Assembly: GCA_021787395.1 (NCBI GenBank)
Contig: JAJYLZ010000005.1
Location: 1-64,000, forward strand
From: Chloroflexota bacterium
GTDB taxonomy: Bacteria > Chloroflexota > Limnocylindria > Limnocylindrales > CSP1-4
Reading direction: 5' to 3'
DNA length: 64,000 bases
The translations under genes were made by a program, and so were the position numbers. Numbering within the stretch: the first letter of the stretch is position 1; the number at the start of each line of letters is the position of its first letter. The notes under the pieces are model-generated. The model worked only from the letters and a program-made list of their open reading frames with translations, made no database searches and had not been told where the DNA came from. Below are positions 1 through 8,739 of the stretch, in pieces.

Positions 1-801
1 CCGGGCGGCCACCGCCGCCGCGCCGGGGTCGGCGGCGTTCGCGACCAGCACCGGCCCGCGGCCGCCTGGCCCGCGCGCCTCGGCGCCGCGGCGCAGCCAG
101 GCCTCGAAGGCGGCGATCACCGCGTCCTCGTCGGCGAACACGTCGGGGTGGTCCCACTCGGCCGAGGTCAGCACGGCGATCCCCGGCCGGTAGGGGTCGA
201 AGTTGCCCGCATACTCGTCCGCCTCCACCACGAACGCCTCCCCCGCCCCGCGGCGTGCCGTGGCGGCCACGCCGATCCCCGTCTCCGCCGCGGGCAGCAG
301 CGCCCCGACGAAGGCGCCCGGGTCGGCGCCGAGGCCCGCGAGCGTGTGGACGAGCCAGCCGGCGGTGGTGCTCTTGCCGTGGGTCCCCGCGGCCGCGACC
401 AGGAGGCGCCCGTGGGCGGCGTCCGCCACCACCTGCTGCCAGGGCTCCACGGGGATGCCGGCATCGCGCGCGGCGCGAAGCTCCGGGTTGTCGGGGTCGA
501 TCGCCGTCAGCGCCTTGGTGACGGCCAGGCGCGCCGGACGCCGCGGGCCGAGGACGTGCATGGCGTCGTGCGCAGGGGCGACGCGCACCCCCACCGCGTC
601 GAGGGCTGGCGCGTACTGGCTCGCCCCGCCGGGGTCGCATCCGTCCACATCGGCGCCGGCCCAGGCGGCCAGGATCGCCGCCGCCGAGGCGCCCGCCCCT
701 TGGGCCCCGACGACGTGGATCCGCTCCCCCGGCGCGATCTCGCGCGAGCTCCGGGCCGGCGCCAGCCCAGCGCCGATCTCGGACGTGGCGCGGACAGTCA
801 A
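1..801 (-). CDS. murC: MurC-like Mur ligase (UDP-N-acetylmuramate--L-alanine ligase type), 3' end beyond window
   Basis: This reading frame is not in the ORF track because it runs off the window edge; I translated it from the reverse strand. About 267 codons are visible. An N-terminal nucleotide-binding segment (HVVGAQGAGAS, near residue 30) is followed by the Mur-ligase ATP loop GTHGKSTT at residues 139-146 and the central-domain stretch VVEADEYAGNFDPYRPGIAV. The family joins an amino acid to a UDP-linked muramyl sugar in the cytoplasm during peptidoglycan synthesis. The proposed TTG start at 801 overlaps the cinA stop (TTGA), which fits translational coupling. MurC is the best match, but an Mpl-type recycling ligase or another Mur paralogue is possible because the C-terminal domain is outside the window. 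Confidence 0.8.
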   Translation of the reverse strand, partial: MTVRATSEIGAGLAPARSSREIAPGERIHVVGAQGAGASAAAILAAWAGADVDGCDPGGASQYAPALDAVGVRVAPAHDAMHVLGPRRPARLAVTKALTAIDPDNPELRAARDAGIPVEPWQQVVADAAHGRLLVAAAGTHGKSTTAGWLVHTLAGLGADPGAFVGALLPAAETGIGVAATARRGAGEAFVVEADEYAGNFDPYRPGIAVLTSAEWDHPDVFADEDAVIAAFEAWLRRGAEARGPGGRGPVLVANAADPGAAAVAAR

Positions 802-1289
802 GCCCGGTCCTCCACCGCCTCCAGGAGCAGCCGCAGGGTCGCCTCGGCGCTGGCCTCCTTGTTGCCCGCCCGGTCGTGCGGCCACACGAAGCGCTGCACG
901 ACCGGCTGCCGGCCGTCCGCGAGGGCGATGTAGACGAGGCCGACGGGCTTGGCGTCTGAGCCGCCGTCCGGGCCGGCGATCCCCGTGACCCCCACGCCGA
1001 GGTCGGCCCCCAGCCGGGCGCGAACCCCTTCCGCCATCGCCACGGCCACCTGAGCCGAGACGGCGCCGTGCGCGCGGAGGGAGTCCCCGGGAACCCCGAG
1101 CATCTGTTCCTTGACGTCGTCGCTGTAGGCGACGACCCCGCCCCGGAAGTAGCCCGAAGAGCCGGGGACCTCGGTGATCAGGTGCGCCACCAGCCCGCCG
1201 GTGCAGGACTCGGCGGCGGCCACCGTGCGGCCTCGCTCCAGGCAGGCGGTCTGGAGCCGGCGGGCGAGATCGACCAGCGAACCGGCCAC
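798..1289 (-). CDS. pncC: CinA C-terminal-domain protein (nicotinamide-nucleotide amidase type)
   Basis: A stand-alone CinA C-terminal domain of 163 residues, the usual length for PncC. Family motifs AAAESCTGG near residue 24 and GVTGIAGPDGG near residue 100 are present. The family deamidates nicotinamide mononucleotide to nicotinate mononucleotide in pyridine-nucleotide salvage. The ORF track extends it to 1490, but that extension lies inside the preceding gene. The GTG at 1289 sits just after the stop of the RodZ-like gene and gives a normal N-terminus (VAGSLVDLARRLQ). The downstream Mur-ligase gene overlaps its stop. Confidence 0.9.
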   Translation of the reverse strand: MAGSLVDLARRLQTACLERGRTVAAAESCTGGLVAHLITEVPGSSGYFRGGVVAYSDDVKEQMLGVPGDSLRAHGAVSAQVAVAMAEGVRARLGADLGVGVTGIAGPDGGSDAKPVGLVYIALADGRQPVVQRFVWPHDRAGNKEASAEATLRLLLEAVEDRA

Positions 1290-1290
1290 G

Positions 1291-2709
1291 TCAGGTGCGG
1301 TTCGTCTTCTGCGGCGGGTTCGGGGGTGCGAACAGCCACGTCTCGGGATTGCCCGAACTCGACATGTGACCCAGGTTCTGCCCGTTGAGCGTGAAGTAGG
1401 TGGCGCTGGACTTGCCGGTGCGGACCTCGATCGAGTGCTGCGCCGTGAAGGTGAGCACCTGACCCGGGTTGTAGACGACCCCGCCCGCACCGGTGACGGG
1501 TGAGATCGTTCCGTCCACCCAGACCTTGAGCCAGGCGTTGGCGCCCTTGATGGTGACCACCAGGTTGACGCCCTGGTACTGGATCGAGACGTGGCGCACC
1601 TGTGTGTTCGTCATGCCGTCCGCCGAGACCGCGGTCACCTGGATCAGCCAGTCTCCCGCCGAGAGGTCGAGCGGCGTCTCGAACGAGCCGTCGGCGGCGA
1701 CGTCCACCGTCACCGGCCCGACGTCGGGCGAGCTCGCCGGGGCGGGGGCGGCCGTCGCAGAGGCGCTCGGCGCGGGCGTGGGGGCAGGCGTGGGCGAGGG
1801 CTTGCCCGAGGCAGCGGGGCCGGACGTCACGCGGCTCGCCGACACCGTCACCTTGGCCGCGTTCAGCGCGGTCCCGTTGACCGGGATCGCCCCGTTCGAG
1901 AACTGCGAGCCGTCCTCGGGCGAGCTGAGGGTCAGCTGCGGCGCCTCGACCGCGGGCAGCGGCACGGTGATGAACAGCTGCACCGTGGTGTCGGACGTCT
2001 TGCCCGTCTGCGGATCCACCGCCGAGACGTCGAACTCGTTGCGGCCGCGACGAAGCTGGACGTCGGCGGTCCACTTGCCGGCGTCGTCGGCGTTGACCCG
2101 GTACGGCTGGTCGAGGCCGGGGTCAGTGATGGTGATGGACGCGCCCGAGATGGAGGTGCCCTGGAGCGTGTACGAGGTCGTGCCGTCCGGCACGGTGACC
2201 ATCGCCTGGGCCGGGTTGGTCACCGCGATGGTCGGGGCCTTCGCGTAGCGCAGCAGCTGGACGCCGATGTACAGGCCGAAGGCCGCGATGAGGACCACCA
2301 GGAGGCCCGCGACGACGAGCACCGGGGACACGCTGACGCCCTGCCGGGGCGCCTCGATCGGCCTCGGCACGGCCAGCACGGGCTCCGCGGGGATCGCGAG
2401 ATCGCCGCGCTCGCGCTTCCACTGCCGGATGACGTCCTCCGGGTCGAGCCCGAGGTACAGGGCGTAGTTGCGCAGGAAGCCCTTCGTGTAGACGGCGCCC
2501 GGCAGATCGGCGTAGTCGCCGGCCTCGAGGGCCGCCAGGTAGCGCGCCCGGATCTTCGTCTCCCGCTCGGCGCGCAGGAGGTCGACTCCCTTGCGCTCGC
2601 GCGCCTCCACCAGGCGCTTGGGCAGTGCGGGCCCGGCCTCCGGTGCGTAGGCGCGGACGCCGTCGCGCGCGTCAGCGCGCCGCCGCCGTGCCTCGTCGCG
2701 AGCCGTCAT
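1291..2709 (-). CDS. RodZ-like helix-turn-helix membrane protein
   Basis: 472 residues. Residues 28-95 form a cytoplasmic HTH_25/Xre-type domain (LPKRLVEARERKGVDLLRA, then YTKGFLRNYALYLGLDPEDVI). One membrane segment lies at about 128-152 (VLVVAGLLVVLIAAFGLYIG). The outer part has two beta-sandwich repeats of the Big/glucodextranase-B type, a Pro/Ala/Ser-rich linker, and a C-terminal DUF4115-like domain (VVTIKGANAWLKVWVDG), the typical RodZ order. RodZ proteins link MreB to the cell wall, but no mreB is visible here, so the role is inferred from architecture. The start overlaps ftsK by 4 bases. The extra extracellular Ig-like repeats are larger than in classical RodZ. Confidence 0.75.
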   Translation of the reverse strand: MTARDEARRRRADARDGVRAYAPEAGPALPKRLVEARERKGVDLLRAERETKIRARYLAALEAGDYADLPGAVYTKGFLRNYALYLGLDPEDVIRQWKRERGDLAIPAEPVLAVPRPIEAPRQGVSVSPVLVVAGLLVVLIAAFGLYIGVQLLRYAKAPTIAVTNPAQAMVTVPDGTTSYTLQGTSISGASITITDPGLDQPYRVNADDAGKWTADVQLRRGRNEFDVSAVDPQTGKTSDTTVQLFITVPLPAVEAPQLTLSSPEDGSQFSNGAIPVNGTALNAAKVTVSASRVTSGPAASGKPSPTPAPTPAPSASATAAPAPASSPDVGPVTVDVAADGSFETPLDLSAGDWLIQVTAVSADGMTNTQVRHVSIQYQGVNLVVTIKGANAWLKVWVDGTISPVTGAGGVVYNPGQVLTFTAQHSIEVRTGKSSATYFTLNGQNLGHMSSSGNPETWLFAPPNPPQKTNRT

Positions 2710-5126
2710 GAGCCGTCCTCGTCGTCGGCGGCCTCTCCGTCGTCCCGGCGGAGGACCATCCGGGCGTTCGACCCGTCGAACGCCCCCACGTAGCCGCGCG
2801 CCTCGAGCTGGTCGATGATCCGGGCGGCACGCGCATACCCGATCTTCAGGCGCCGCTGGAGCAGGGACGCCGAGGCACGATCGTACTCCCGGATCACCGA
2901 AACGGCATCGGGAAGCAGGCGGTCAGCCTCCTCGTCGGCGAGGTCGTCGACCGAGCCGGTGGACTCGTCGTCGGAGGTGACGATCGAGAGGTCGTAGCGC
3001 GGCTCGCCGTCCACCTGGCGCCGCCAGTGGTCGGTCACGCGGCCGATCTCCTGGTCGGACACGAACACGCCCTGGAGGCGCATCGGGCGAGGCAGGTCCG
3101 AGGGCTGGTAGAGCATGTCGCCGCGGCCGATCAGGTCCTCCGCCCCCGGCGCGTCGAGAATCGTGCGGCTGTCGATCTGGCTCGCCATCGCGAACGCGAT
3201 CCGGCTCGGGAAGTTCGCCTTGATCAGGCCCGTCACCACGTTGACCGACGGGCGCTGGGTCGCCAGCACCATGTGGATGCCGGTGGCGCGCGCCTTCTGG
3301 GCCAGCCGGACGATCGGGTCCTCGATGTTCTTGCCCTCGCGCATCATGAGGTCGGCCAGCTCGTCGATCACGATCACGATGTATGGCAGGCGGTCCGCCG
3401 GGTCGGCCCGCGTCTCGTTGTAGCCCTTGATGTTCCGGGCCGTGGCCCCCGCGAACCGCCGGTAGCGGCTCTCCATCTCGTTGACCGCCCACTTGAGGGC
3501 CGACTTCGCGCGCTCCGGCTCGGTGATGACCGGCACGTACAGGTGCGGCAGCCCGTTGTAGCCCGCCAGCTCGACGCGCTTGAGGTCCATCAGGATCATC
3601 CGGACCTCCGTCGGGTCCGCCTTGCACAGCAGGCTCGTGATCAGCGCGTTCACCATCACGCTCTTGCCCGAGCCCGTCGCGCCCGCGATCAGCAGGTGCG
3701 GCATCCGGGCGAGGTCCACCGCGGTCGCCTTGCCCGCCACGTCGCGGCCGAGCGCGAACATCAGCCTGGAGCCGCTCGCCCCGAAGTCCACCTCGTCGAA
3801 GATCCGCCGCAGCGACACGACGTTGAACTCGGCGTTGGGGATCTCGATCCCCACCGCGCTCTTACCGGGGATGGGCGCCTCGATCCGGATGCTGCGCGCC
3901 GCGAGCGCCATCGCAAGGTCGTCCGAGAGGGCCTCGATGCGGCTGACCTTGACGTGCGCCGCGGGCTCGACCTCGTACTGGGTGACCACGGGCCCCGCGT
4001 TGCGCCCGACGATCGTGGCCTCGATCCCGAAGCTGCTCAGCTTCTCCACGATCCGGGCCTCGTTGTGCCGGTGGATCACCTCGCGGCTCGCCCCGTCGGC
4101 CGGCGTGGCCGCCCGGTCCATCTCGAGCAGGTCGAGACCGGGCAGGACCCAGTCCACTCCCCCGCGCGTGGCCGGCGCGTCGCCCGCCTCGATCACGCCG
4201 TCGCCGTCGCGGTCGACCGGGCGCGGCTCGGTCGCCGCCGGCTTCACCACGGCGATCGCCGCGACCCCGACGGCGTCTGCCGCTTCGGCGCTCCGCACCC
4301 GCTGGGGCGCGATGGTGGCCGAGATCGGCGGCGGCGCCGCCATCGCGGGCGGCAGCTGGGCGGCGTCGTCTCCCCAGGCGCCCGTCTGGCCCGGGGCCTC
4401 GCCCGGGGCCAGACGCGGGGCACGGCCCCGACGCCCTGAGCCGTTCGCCCCGTCGCCCTCCGTCCCGCCGGGGCCGAGGCGCGGCTGGGTGCCGTGTCGC
4501 ACCTCGGGCGCCGCCACGGGCCCGGGGGCCGTCGCCCGCGCCTGCAGCATGGCGCCCGCGGCCCGCGCCCCGCGCGTGGCCGGCGCGAGCAGCGCGTGGA
4601 GCGGCTGGTCGAACGCCACGAGGAGGCCGGCGATCGTCACGGCGAGCAGCACCACGAACGAGCCCGGGGCGGTGAGCAGCGGCTCGAGCCCCTCGAACAG
4701 GAAGTTGCCGATCCGGCCGCCGGACCCCGCCACCGCCTGCACGAGGCCGAGGAACCCGGCATACGCGAGGCCGATGCCGGCGAGCGTGCGGGCCCAGGGC
4801 GCCTCGGCGTGGCGGCCCGGCCCCCACTCGAGATACCAACCCGCGACGAGGAGCACGATGGGCAGCAGGTAGCGAGCCGAGCCGAAGAACGGCACCACCA
4901 GGTTGCGCACGTAGTCGGTCAGGCGCCCCTCGCCCGGCAGCAGCATCGCCACCATCAGGATGGCGCCCAGCACCAGGAACAGGAGCCCGACCAGCGACCG
5001 CGCCACGGCGGGCGACAGGCCGACGGTGGGGATCCGCGGGGTGGGCAGGGCGCCGCCCCGCTGGGCGCTGGAGCGCCGGCTGCGCGCGGGGCTGGAGCTG
5101 CGGGGGGACCTGCGATGCTGGGCCAC
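2706..5126 (-). CDS. ftsK: DNA translocase FtsK/SpoIIIE
   Basis: 806 residues, the normal size for a short-linker FtsK/SpoIIIE. A basic N-terminus is followed by about four membrane helices (residues 40-175) and an Ala/Pro-rich linker to about 340. The alpha/beta motor domain has Walker A GATGSGKSVMVNAL near 480 and Walker B VIVIDELADLMM. The C-terminal winged-helix gamma domain is at about 730-790 (SLLQRRLKIGYARAARIIDQLE). It pumps DNA through the closing septum. The GTG start at 5126 directly follows the RNase J stop. A short EF-hand-like run DRDGDGVIEAGD in the linker is odd but probably just low-complexity. Confidence 0.97.
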   Translation of the reverse strand: MAQHRRSPRSSSPARSRRSSAQRGGALPTPRIPTVGLSPAVARSLVGLLFLVLGAILMVAMLLPGEGRLTDYVRNLVVPFFGSARYLLPIVLLVAGWYLEWGPGRHAEAPWARTLAGIGLAYAGFLGLVQAVAGSGGRIGNFLFEGLEPLLTAPGSFVVLLAVTIAGLLVAFDQPLHALLAPATRGARAAGAMLQARATAPGPVAAPEVRHGTQPRLGPGGTEGDGANGSGRRGRAPRLAPGEAPGQTGAWGDDAAQLPPAMAAPPPISATIAPQRVRSAEAADAVGVAAIAVVKPAATEPRPVDRDGDGVIEAGDAPATRGGVDWVLPGLDLLEMDRAATPADGASREVIHRHNEARIVEKLSSFGIEATIVGRNAGPVVTQYEVEPAAHVKVSRIEALSDDLAMALAARSIRIEAPIPGKSAVGIEIPNAEFNVVSLRRIFDEVDFGASGSRLMFALGRDVAGKATAVDLARMPHLLIAGATGSGKSVMVNALITSLLCKADPTEVRMILMDLKRVELAGYNGLPHLYVPVITEPERAKSALKWAVNEMESRYRRFAGATARNIKGYNETRADPADRLPYIVIVIDELADLMMREGKNIEDPIVRLAQKARATGIHMVLATQRPSVNVVTGLIKANFPSRIAFAMASQIDSRTILDAPGAEDLIGRGDMLYQPSDLPRPMRLQGVFVSDQEIGRVTDHWRRQVDGEPRYDLSIVTSDDESTGSVDDLADEEADRLLPDAVSVIREYDRASASLLQRRLKIGYARAARIIDQLEARGYVGAFDGSNARMVLRRDDGEAADDEDGS

Positions 5127-5127
5127 G

Positions 5128-6795
5128 CTAGACCTCGACCACGACCGGGAACACCATCGGGCGGCGCTTGGTCTGGTCGTACAGGAAGCGCGACACGCCG
5201 TCCTTGATCTGGCTCTTGAGCAGCGCCACCTCCGAGATGCGGTCGCCGGGGCTGTCGACGGCCTCGCGGATCCGGCGGATCGCCTCCTCGATGATCGGGT
5301 CCTCCTCGTTGCCGTGGACGAAGCCTCGGGTGATGATCTCGGGCCGGCCGACCATGCGGCCGGTCTGCTTGTCCACCTGCACGACCACCATGAACATGCC
5401 GTCGCTGGCGAGCGCCCGGCGGTCGCGCAGGACCACGTCCCCGACCTCGCCCACGCTGATCCCGTCCACCAGCACGTAGCCCGCGGCGACCGGCTGACCG
5501 CGGCGCGCCGAGCCGTCGGGCAGGATCTCGATCGACGTTCCGTTCTCGATGATGAACACGCCCTCGGGCGCCACCCCGGTCTCGATCGCCAGGCGGCCGT
5601 GCTGCACCTGCATCCGGAACTCGCCGTGCATCGGGATGAAGTTCTTGGGCTTGGTGAGCCCGAGCATCAGCTTGAGCTCCTCCTGGCTCGCGTGGCCCGA
5701 GACGTGGGCGTGCTTGATGGTGTGGTAGTAGACGTTGGCGCCCGCCTTGAACAGGTTGTCGATCGTGCGGGCCACGTACTCCTCGTTGCCCGGGATCGGG
5801 CTCGCCGATACGATCACGGTGTCGCCGGGCTGGATCTCGACGAACCGGTGGTCGCGGTTGGCCATCCGCGCCAGGCCCGACATCGGCTCGCCCTGGGCGC
5901 CCGTCGTGGCGATCACCGTCCGCGCCGCCGGGTTGTCGGCGATCCGGTCCTTGGGCAGGAACTGCGACGGCGCGTAGGTCAGGTAGCCGAGGTCGGCCGC
6001 GATGCGGGTGTTCTGCTCCATCGAGCGGCCCACCACCGCCACCTGGCGGTCGAACGTCGCGGCGGCGTCGAACACCTGCTGGATGCGCGCGATGTTGGAG
6101 GCGAACGTGGCGACGATCACGCGGCCCTCGAGGCCCTCCATGATCTCGCGGAACGCCTCGCCCACCGTCCGCTCCGACGGCGTGTAGCCGGGGTTCTCGG
6201 CCCGCGTGCTGTCCGACAGCAGGCAGACCACGCCCTCCTCGCCCATCCGGGCCAGGGTGGCGAAGTCGGACAGCTTGCCGTCGATCGGCGTGTGGTCGAA
6301 CTTGAAGTCGCCGGTGTGGACCACGACGCCCACGGGGGTCCGCAGCGCGATGCCCATCGCGTCCGGGATCGAGTGGCCCACCCGGAACGGGATCACGTCG
6401 AACGGGCCGATGCTGATCTCGTCGCCCGGGTCGAGCGCGATCATGGGGTTGTTGTGGAGCTTGTGCTCCCGGAACTTGATGCCCAGCAGGCCGCGGGCCA
6501 GCGTGCTCGCATAGACGGGCACGCCCGGGAACTCCGGCAGCACGTACGGCAGCCCGCCCACGTGGTCCTCGTGGGCGTGCGTGATCAGGAACGCCCTGAC
6601 GCGGTCCCTGCGCTCCTTGAGGTAGGTGACGTCGGGCACCACCAGGTCGATCCCGAACATCTCCTCGTCAGGGAACATCAGGCCGCAGTCGATCACGACG
6701 ATGTCGTCGCCGTACTCGAAGACGTAGCAGTTCTTGCCGATCTCGCCCACCCCGCCCAGCGGGATGATGCGCAGCGGTGTGCTGGGGTCAGGCAT
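5128..6795 (-). CDS. rnj: Ribonuclease J
   Basis: 555 residues, full length for RNase J. The metallo-beta-lactamase core shows HAHEDHVGG (two-metal site) near residue 76, then the beta-CASP region with SDSTRAENPG and the HVSGHASQEELKLML motif near 365. The C-terminal domain carries a DGISVGEVGD-type segment. RNase J is a 5'-3' exonuclease and endonuclease for mRNA decay and rRNA maturation. It starts at ATG 6795, 24 bases after the uracil-DNA glycosylase stop. With the pnp gene 4 kb upstream this gives a Gram-positive-style RNA decay set. Confidence 0.97.
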   Translation of the reverse strand: MPDPSTPLRIIPLGGVGEIGKNCYVFEYGDDIVVIDCGLMFPDEEMFGIDLVVPDVTYLKERRDRVRAFLITHAHEDHVGGLPYVLPEFPGVPVYASTLARGLLGIKFREHKLHNNPMIALDPGDEISIGPFDVIPFRVGHSIPDAMGIALRTPVGVVVHTGDFKFDHTPIDGKLSDFATLARMGEEGVVCLLSDSTRAENPGYTPSERTVGEAFREIMEGLEGRVIVATFASNIARIQQVFDAAATFDRQVAVVGRSMEQNTRIAADLGYLTYAPSQFLPKDRIADNPAARTVIATTGAQGEPMSGLARMANRDHRFVEIQPGDTVIVSASPIPGNEEYVARTIDNLFKAGANVYYHTIKHAHVSGHASQEELKLMLGLTKPKNFIPMHGEFRMQVQHGRLAIETGVAPEGVFIIENGTSIEILPDGSARRGQPVAAGYVLVDGISVGEVGDVVLRDRRALASDGMFMVVVQVDKQTGRMVGRPEIITRGFVHGNEEDPIIEEAIRRIREAVDSPGDRISEVALLKSQIKDGVSRFLYDQTKRRPMVFPVVVEV

Positions 6796-6819
6796 CGGTC
6801 GTCCGTCTCGCTCTGGGGG

Positions 6820-7575
6820 TCAGAACAGCGTCAACTGGGACGCGCCGTCCGCGGTCGCGGGCGGCTCGGCCGGCGTTGCGGGCGCGCTCGCCTCGGCCGG
6901 CTGGGCGGCGGGCGCGGGGACGGGGTCATGGACTCCGGGCTCGGGCGGACCGGCGGGCTCGGCGCCCGGCGCCGCGCCGGCGCGGCGGTCGCGCGAGCGC
7001 TGGAGCACTCCCGGCACGCGGGCGATGTCCTCGAGGCTCTCGTGCTCGAGGGCCGGGGTGCGCAGGGCCGCGGCCGGGTGGTACATCGCGAACACCAGCG
7101 CGTCCGCGGCGCCGGTGGCGGGGTCGGCCGGCCGAGTGGTGCCGTGGACCTGGCCGATGCGCGCCCCGGGCATGAACGTCGCCATCGAGTGCCGGCCGAG
7201 TGTGACCACCACCGCCGGGTCGAGGACCTGAAGCTGGCGCCGCAGGAACGGCGCGCAGGCGGCGATCTCGTCCGGCTCGGGGTCGCGGTTGTCGGGCGGG
7301 CGGCACTTGACGACGTTGGTGATGAACACGTCCTCGCGGCGCCAGCCGACGCTCGCCAGCAGGCGCACCAGGAGGCCGCCGGCCCGGCCCACGAACGGCC
7401 GGCCCTCGCGGTCCTCGTTGAAGCCGGGCCCCTCGCCCACGAACACGACCTCGGTGTCCGGGTCTCCCTCACCGGGCACGGCCCGCGTCCGCCCCTCGGC
7501 GAGGCGGCATGCGGAGCAGGCCCGGACCTCGTTCGCGATCTGCTCGAGCGCCGCGCGGCGCTCGTCGCGGGTCAC
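6820..7575 (-). CDS. Family 4 uracil-DNA glycosylase (Fe-S)
   Basis: 251 residues from GTG 7575, which overlaps the asd stop (GTGA); the longer ORF-track start is inside asd. Motif A GEGPGFNEDREGRPFVGRAG and the HPAAAL motif match family 4/5 UDGs. Four cysteines fit the [4Fe-4S] ligands: CSAC near residue 17, the Cys in NVVKCRPP and the Cys in EIAACAPF. The enzyme excises uracil from DNA, important where cytosine deamination is frequent in GC-rich genomes. The last ~75 residues are an Ala/Pro-rich tail ending QLTLF, not part of the catalytic fold. The QLTLF end resembles a C-terminal beta-clamp-binding peptide, which is inference only. Confidence 0.92.
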   Translation of the reverse strand: MTRDERRAALEQIANEVRACSACRLAEGRTRAVPGEGDPDTEVVFVGEGPGFNEDREGRPFVGRAGGLLVRLLASVGWRREDVFITNVVKCRPPDNRDPEPDEIAACAPFLRRQLQVLDPAVVVTLGRHSMATFMPGARIGQVHGTTRPADPATGAADALVFAMYHPAAALRTPALEHESLEDIARVPGVLQRSRDRRAGAAPGAEPAGPPEPGVHDPVPAPAAQPAEASAPATPAEPPATADGASQLTLF

Positions 7576-8654
7576 GCCGGCGTTCCCCCGGCCACCGCCG
7601 CCCGTACGCTGGCCTTGCGGACCCAGCCGCGGGCGACCAGCACCTCCGCGATCTCCACCGCGTTGGATGCCGCGCCCTTGCGCAGGTTGTCGCTCACCAC
7701 CCAGAACGCGAGGCCCTTGTTGTCCGGGATCGACGGGTCCTGGCGGACGCGTCCGACGTAGACCAGGTCGGAGCCGGCGGCGTGCTCGGCCAGCGGGTAG
7801 ACCTTGTTCGCCGGGTCGTCCTGGACCACGACGCCCGGCACCCCGGCGAACAGCTCGCGGGCCTCGGCAGGCGTGACGGGCGACCGGGTCTCGACGTGGA
7901 CGGCCTCCGAGTGGCTCATGAACACCGGGACCCGGACCGCCGTGCACGACACCCGCAGGTCGGGCAGGTGCAGGATCTTGCGGCTCTCGGTGACGACCTT
8001 CCACTCCTCCTTGGTGTACCCGTTGTCGAGGAACACGTCGATGTGGGGCAGGGCGTTGAAGCCGATCGGGTACGGATAGACGCTGGCGACCTTGGGCCGG
8101 CCCTCCGCGTGGGCCTTGACCTGCTCCTCGAGCTCCACGATCGCCTTGTGCCCGGTCCCCGACACGGCCTGGTAGGTGTCCACCACCATCCGCTCGATGC
8201 CCACCGCGTCGCGCAGCGCCATCAGCGGCGGCATCAGCTGCATCGTGGAGCAGTTGGGGTTGGCGATGATCCCCTCGTGGGCGGCCAGGTCATCGGGGTT
8301 GACTTGACTGACCACCAGCGGAATGCCCGGCTCCATCCGCCACGCGGACGAGTTGTCGATGACCGTGCAGCCGCGCCTGGCCGCCTCGGGCGCCAGCTCC
8401 TTGCTGGTCCCCCCGCCCGCGCTGAACAGCGCGATGTCGATGCCCTCGAACGCGTCCGGGGTCGCGAGCTCGACCGTGAGGTCGCCCCACCCGGGGACGG
8501 TCAGGGTCTTGCCCGCCGACCGCTCCGACGCGAGCAGGCGGAGCTCGGTCATCGGGAACTGCTTCTCGAGCAGCACCTTGGTCATGGTGCGGCCCACGGC
8601 GCCGGTGGCGCCGACCACGGCGACGGTGAGCTTGGCGGGGCTGGTTCCGGGCAC
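7572..8654 (-). CDS. asd: Aspartate-semialdehyde dehydrogenase
   Basis: About 360 residues. The N-terminal Rossmann motif is VAVVGATGAVGRTM; the active-site cysteine lies in IIANPNCSTMQLMP. It reduces aspartyl phosphate to aspartate semialdehyde for lysine/diaminopimelate, threonine and methionine synthesis. I chose GTG 8654 over the upstream GTG 8687 because AGAAGG lies 7 bases before it and the likely transcription start, just after the TATACT box at 8694-8699, falls near 8687. First gene of the asd-udg-rnj-ftsK-rodZ-cinA-murC run, so diaminopimelate supply is linked to wall synthesis genes. Confidence 0.95.
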   Translation of the reverse strand: MPGTSPAKLTVAVVGATGAVGRTMTKVLLEKQFPMTELRLLASERSAGKTLTVPGWGDLTVELATPDAFEGIDIALFSAGGGTSKELAPEAARRGCTVIDNSSAWRMEPGIPLVVSQVNPDDLAAHEGIIANPNCSTMQLMPPLMALRDAVGIERMVVDTYQAVSGTGHKAIVELEEQVKAHAEGRPKVASVYPYPIGFNALPHIDVFLDNGYTKEEWKVVTESRKILHLPDLRVSCTAVRVPVFMSHSEAVHVETRSPVTPAEARELFAGVPGVVVQDDPANKVYPLAEHAAGSDLVYVGRVRQDPSIPDNKGLAFWVVSDNLRKGAASNAVEIAEVLVARGWVRKASVRAAVAGGTPA

Positions 8655-8693
8655 GGTCCGACCTTCTAGCTGCGGGTTGTCGGGCACGCGCGG

Positions 8694-8702
8694 AGTATAC
8701 CA
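8694..8702 (-). promoter_or_regulatory. Extended -10 promoter of the asd operon
   Basis: On the minus strand the sequence reads TGGTATACTCCGCGCG, an extended -10 (TGn plus TATACT). The next bases CCGCG recur after the same TATACT in front of nusA. No good -35 box is visible, as expected for an extended -10. Confidence 0.65.
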
Positions 8703-8706
8703 GCGG

Positions 8707-8727
8707 GCCCCCTCGGCTCCCGGGGGC
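8707..8727 (-). terminator. Possible terminator hairpin after the LysR gene
   Basis: GCCCCC and GGGGGC can pair with a 9-base loop just downstream of the LysR stop on the minus strand. There is no T run, so this is a weak call. It also lies where the asd -35 would be. Confidence 0.4.
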
Positions 8728-8739
8728 GGGGACCCGACC

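Noticed and set aside
1068-2793. Plus-strand frames opposite cinA and the RodZ-like gene
   Set aside because: No domains; explained as shadows of the minus-strand operon in GC-rich DNA.
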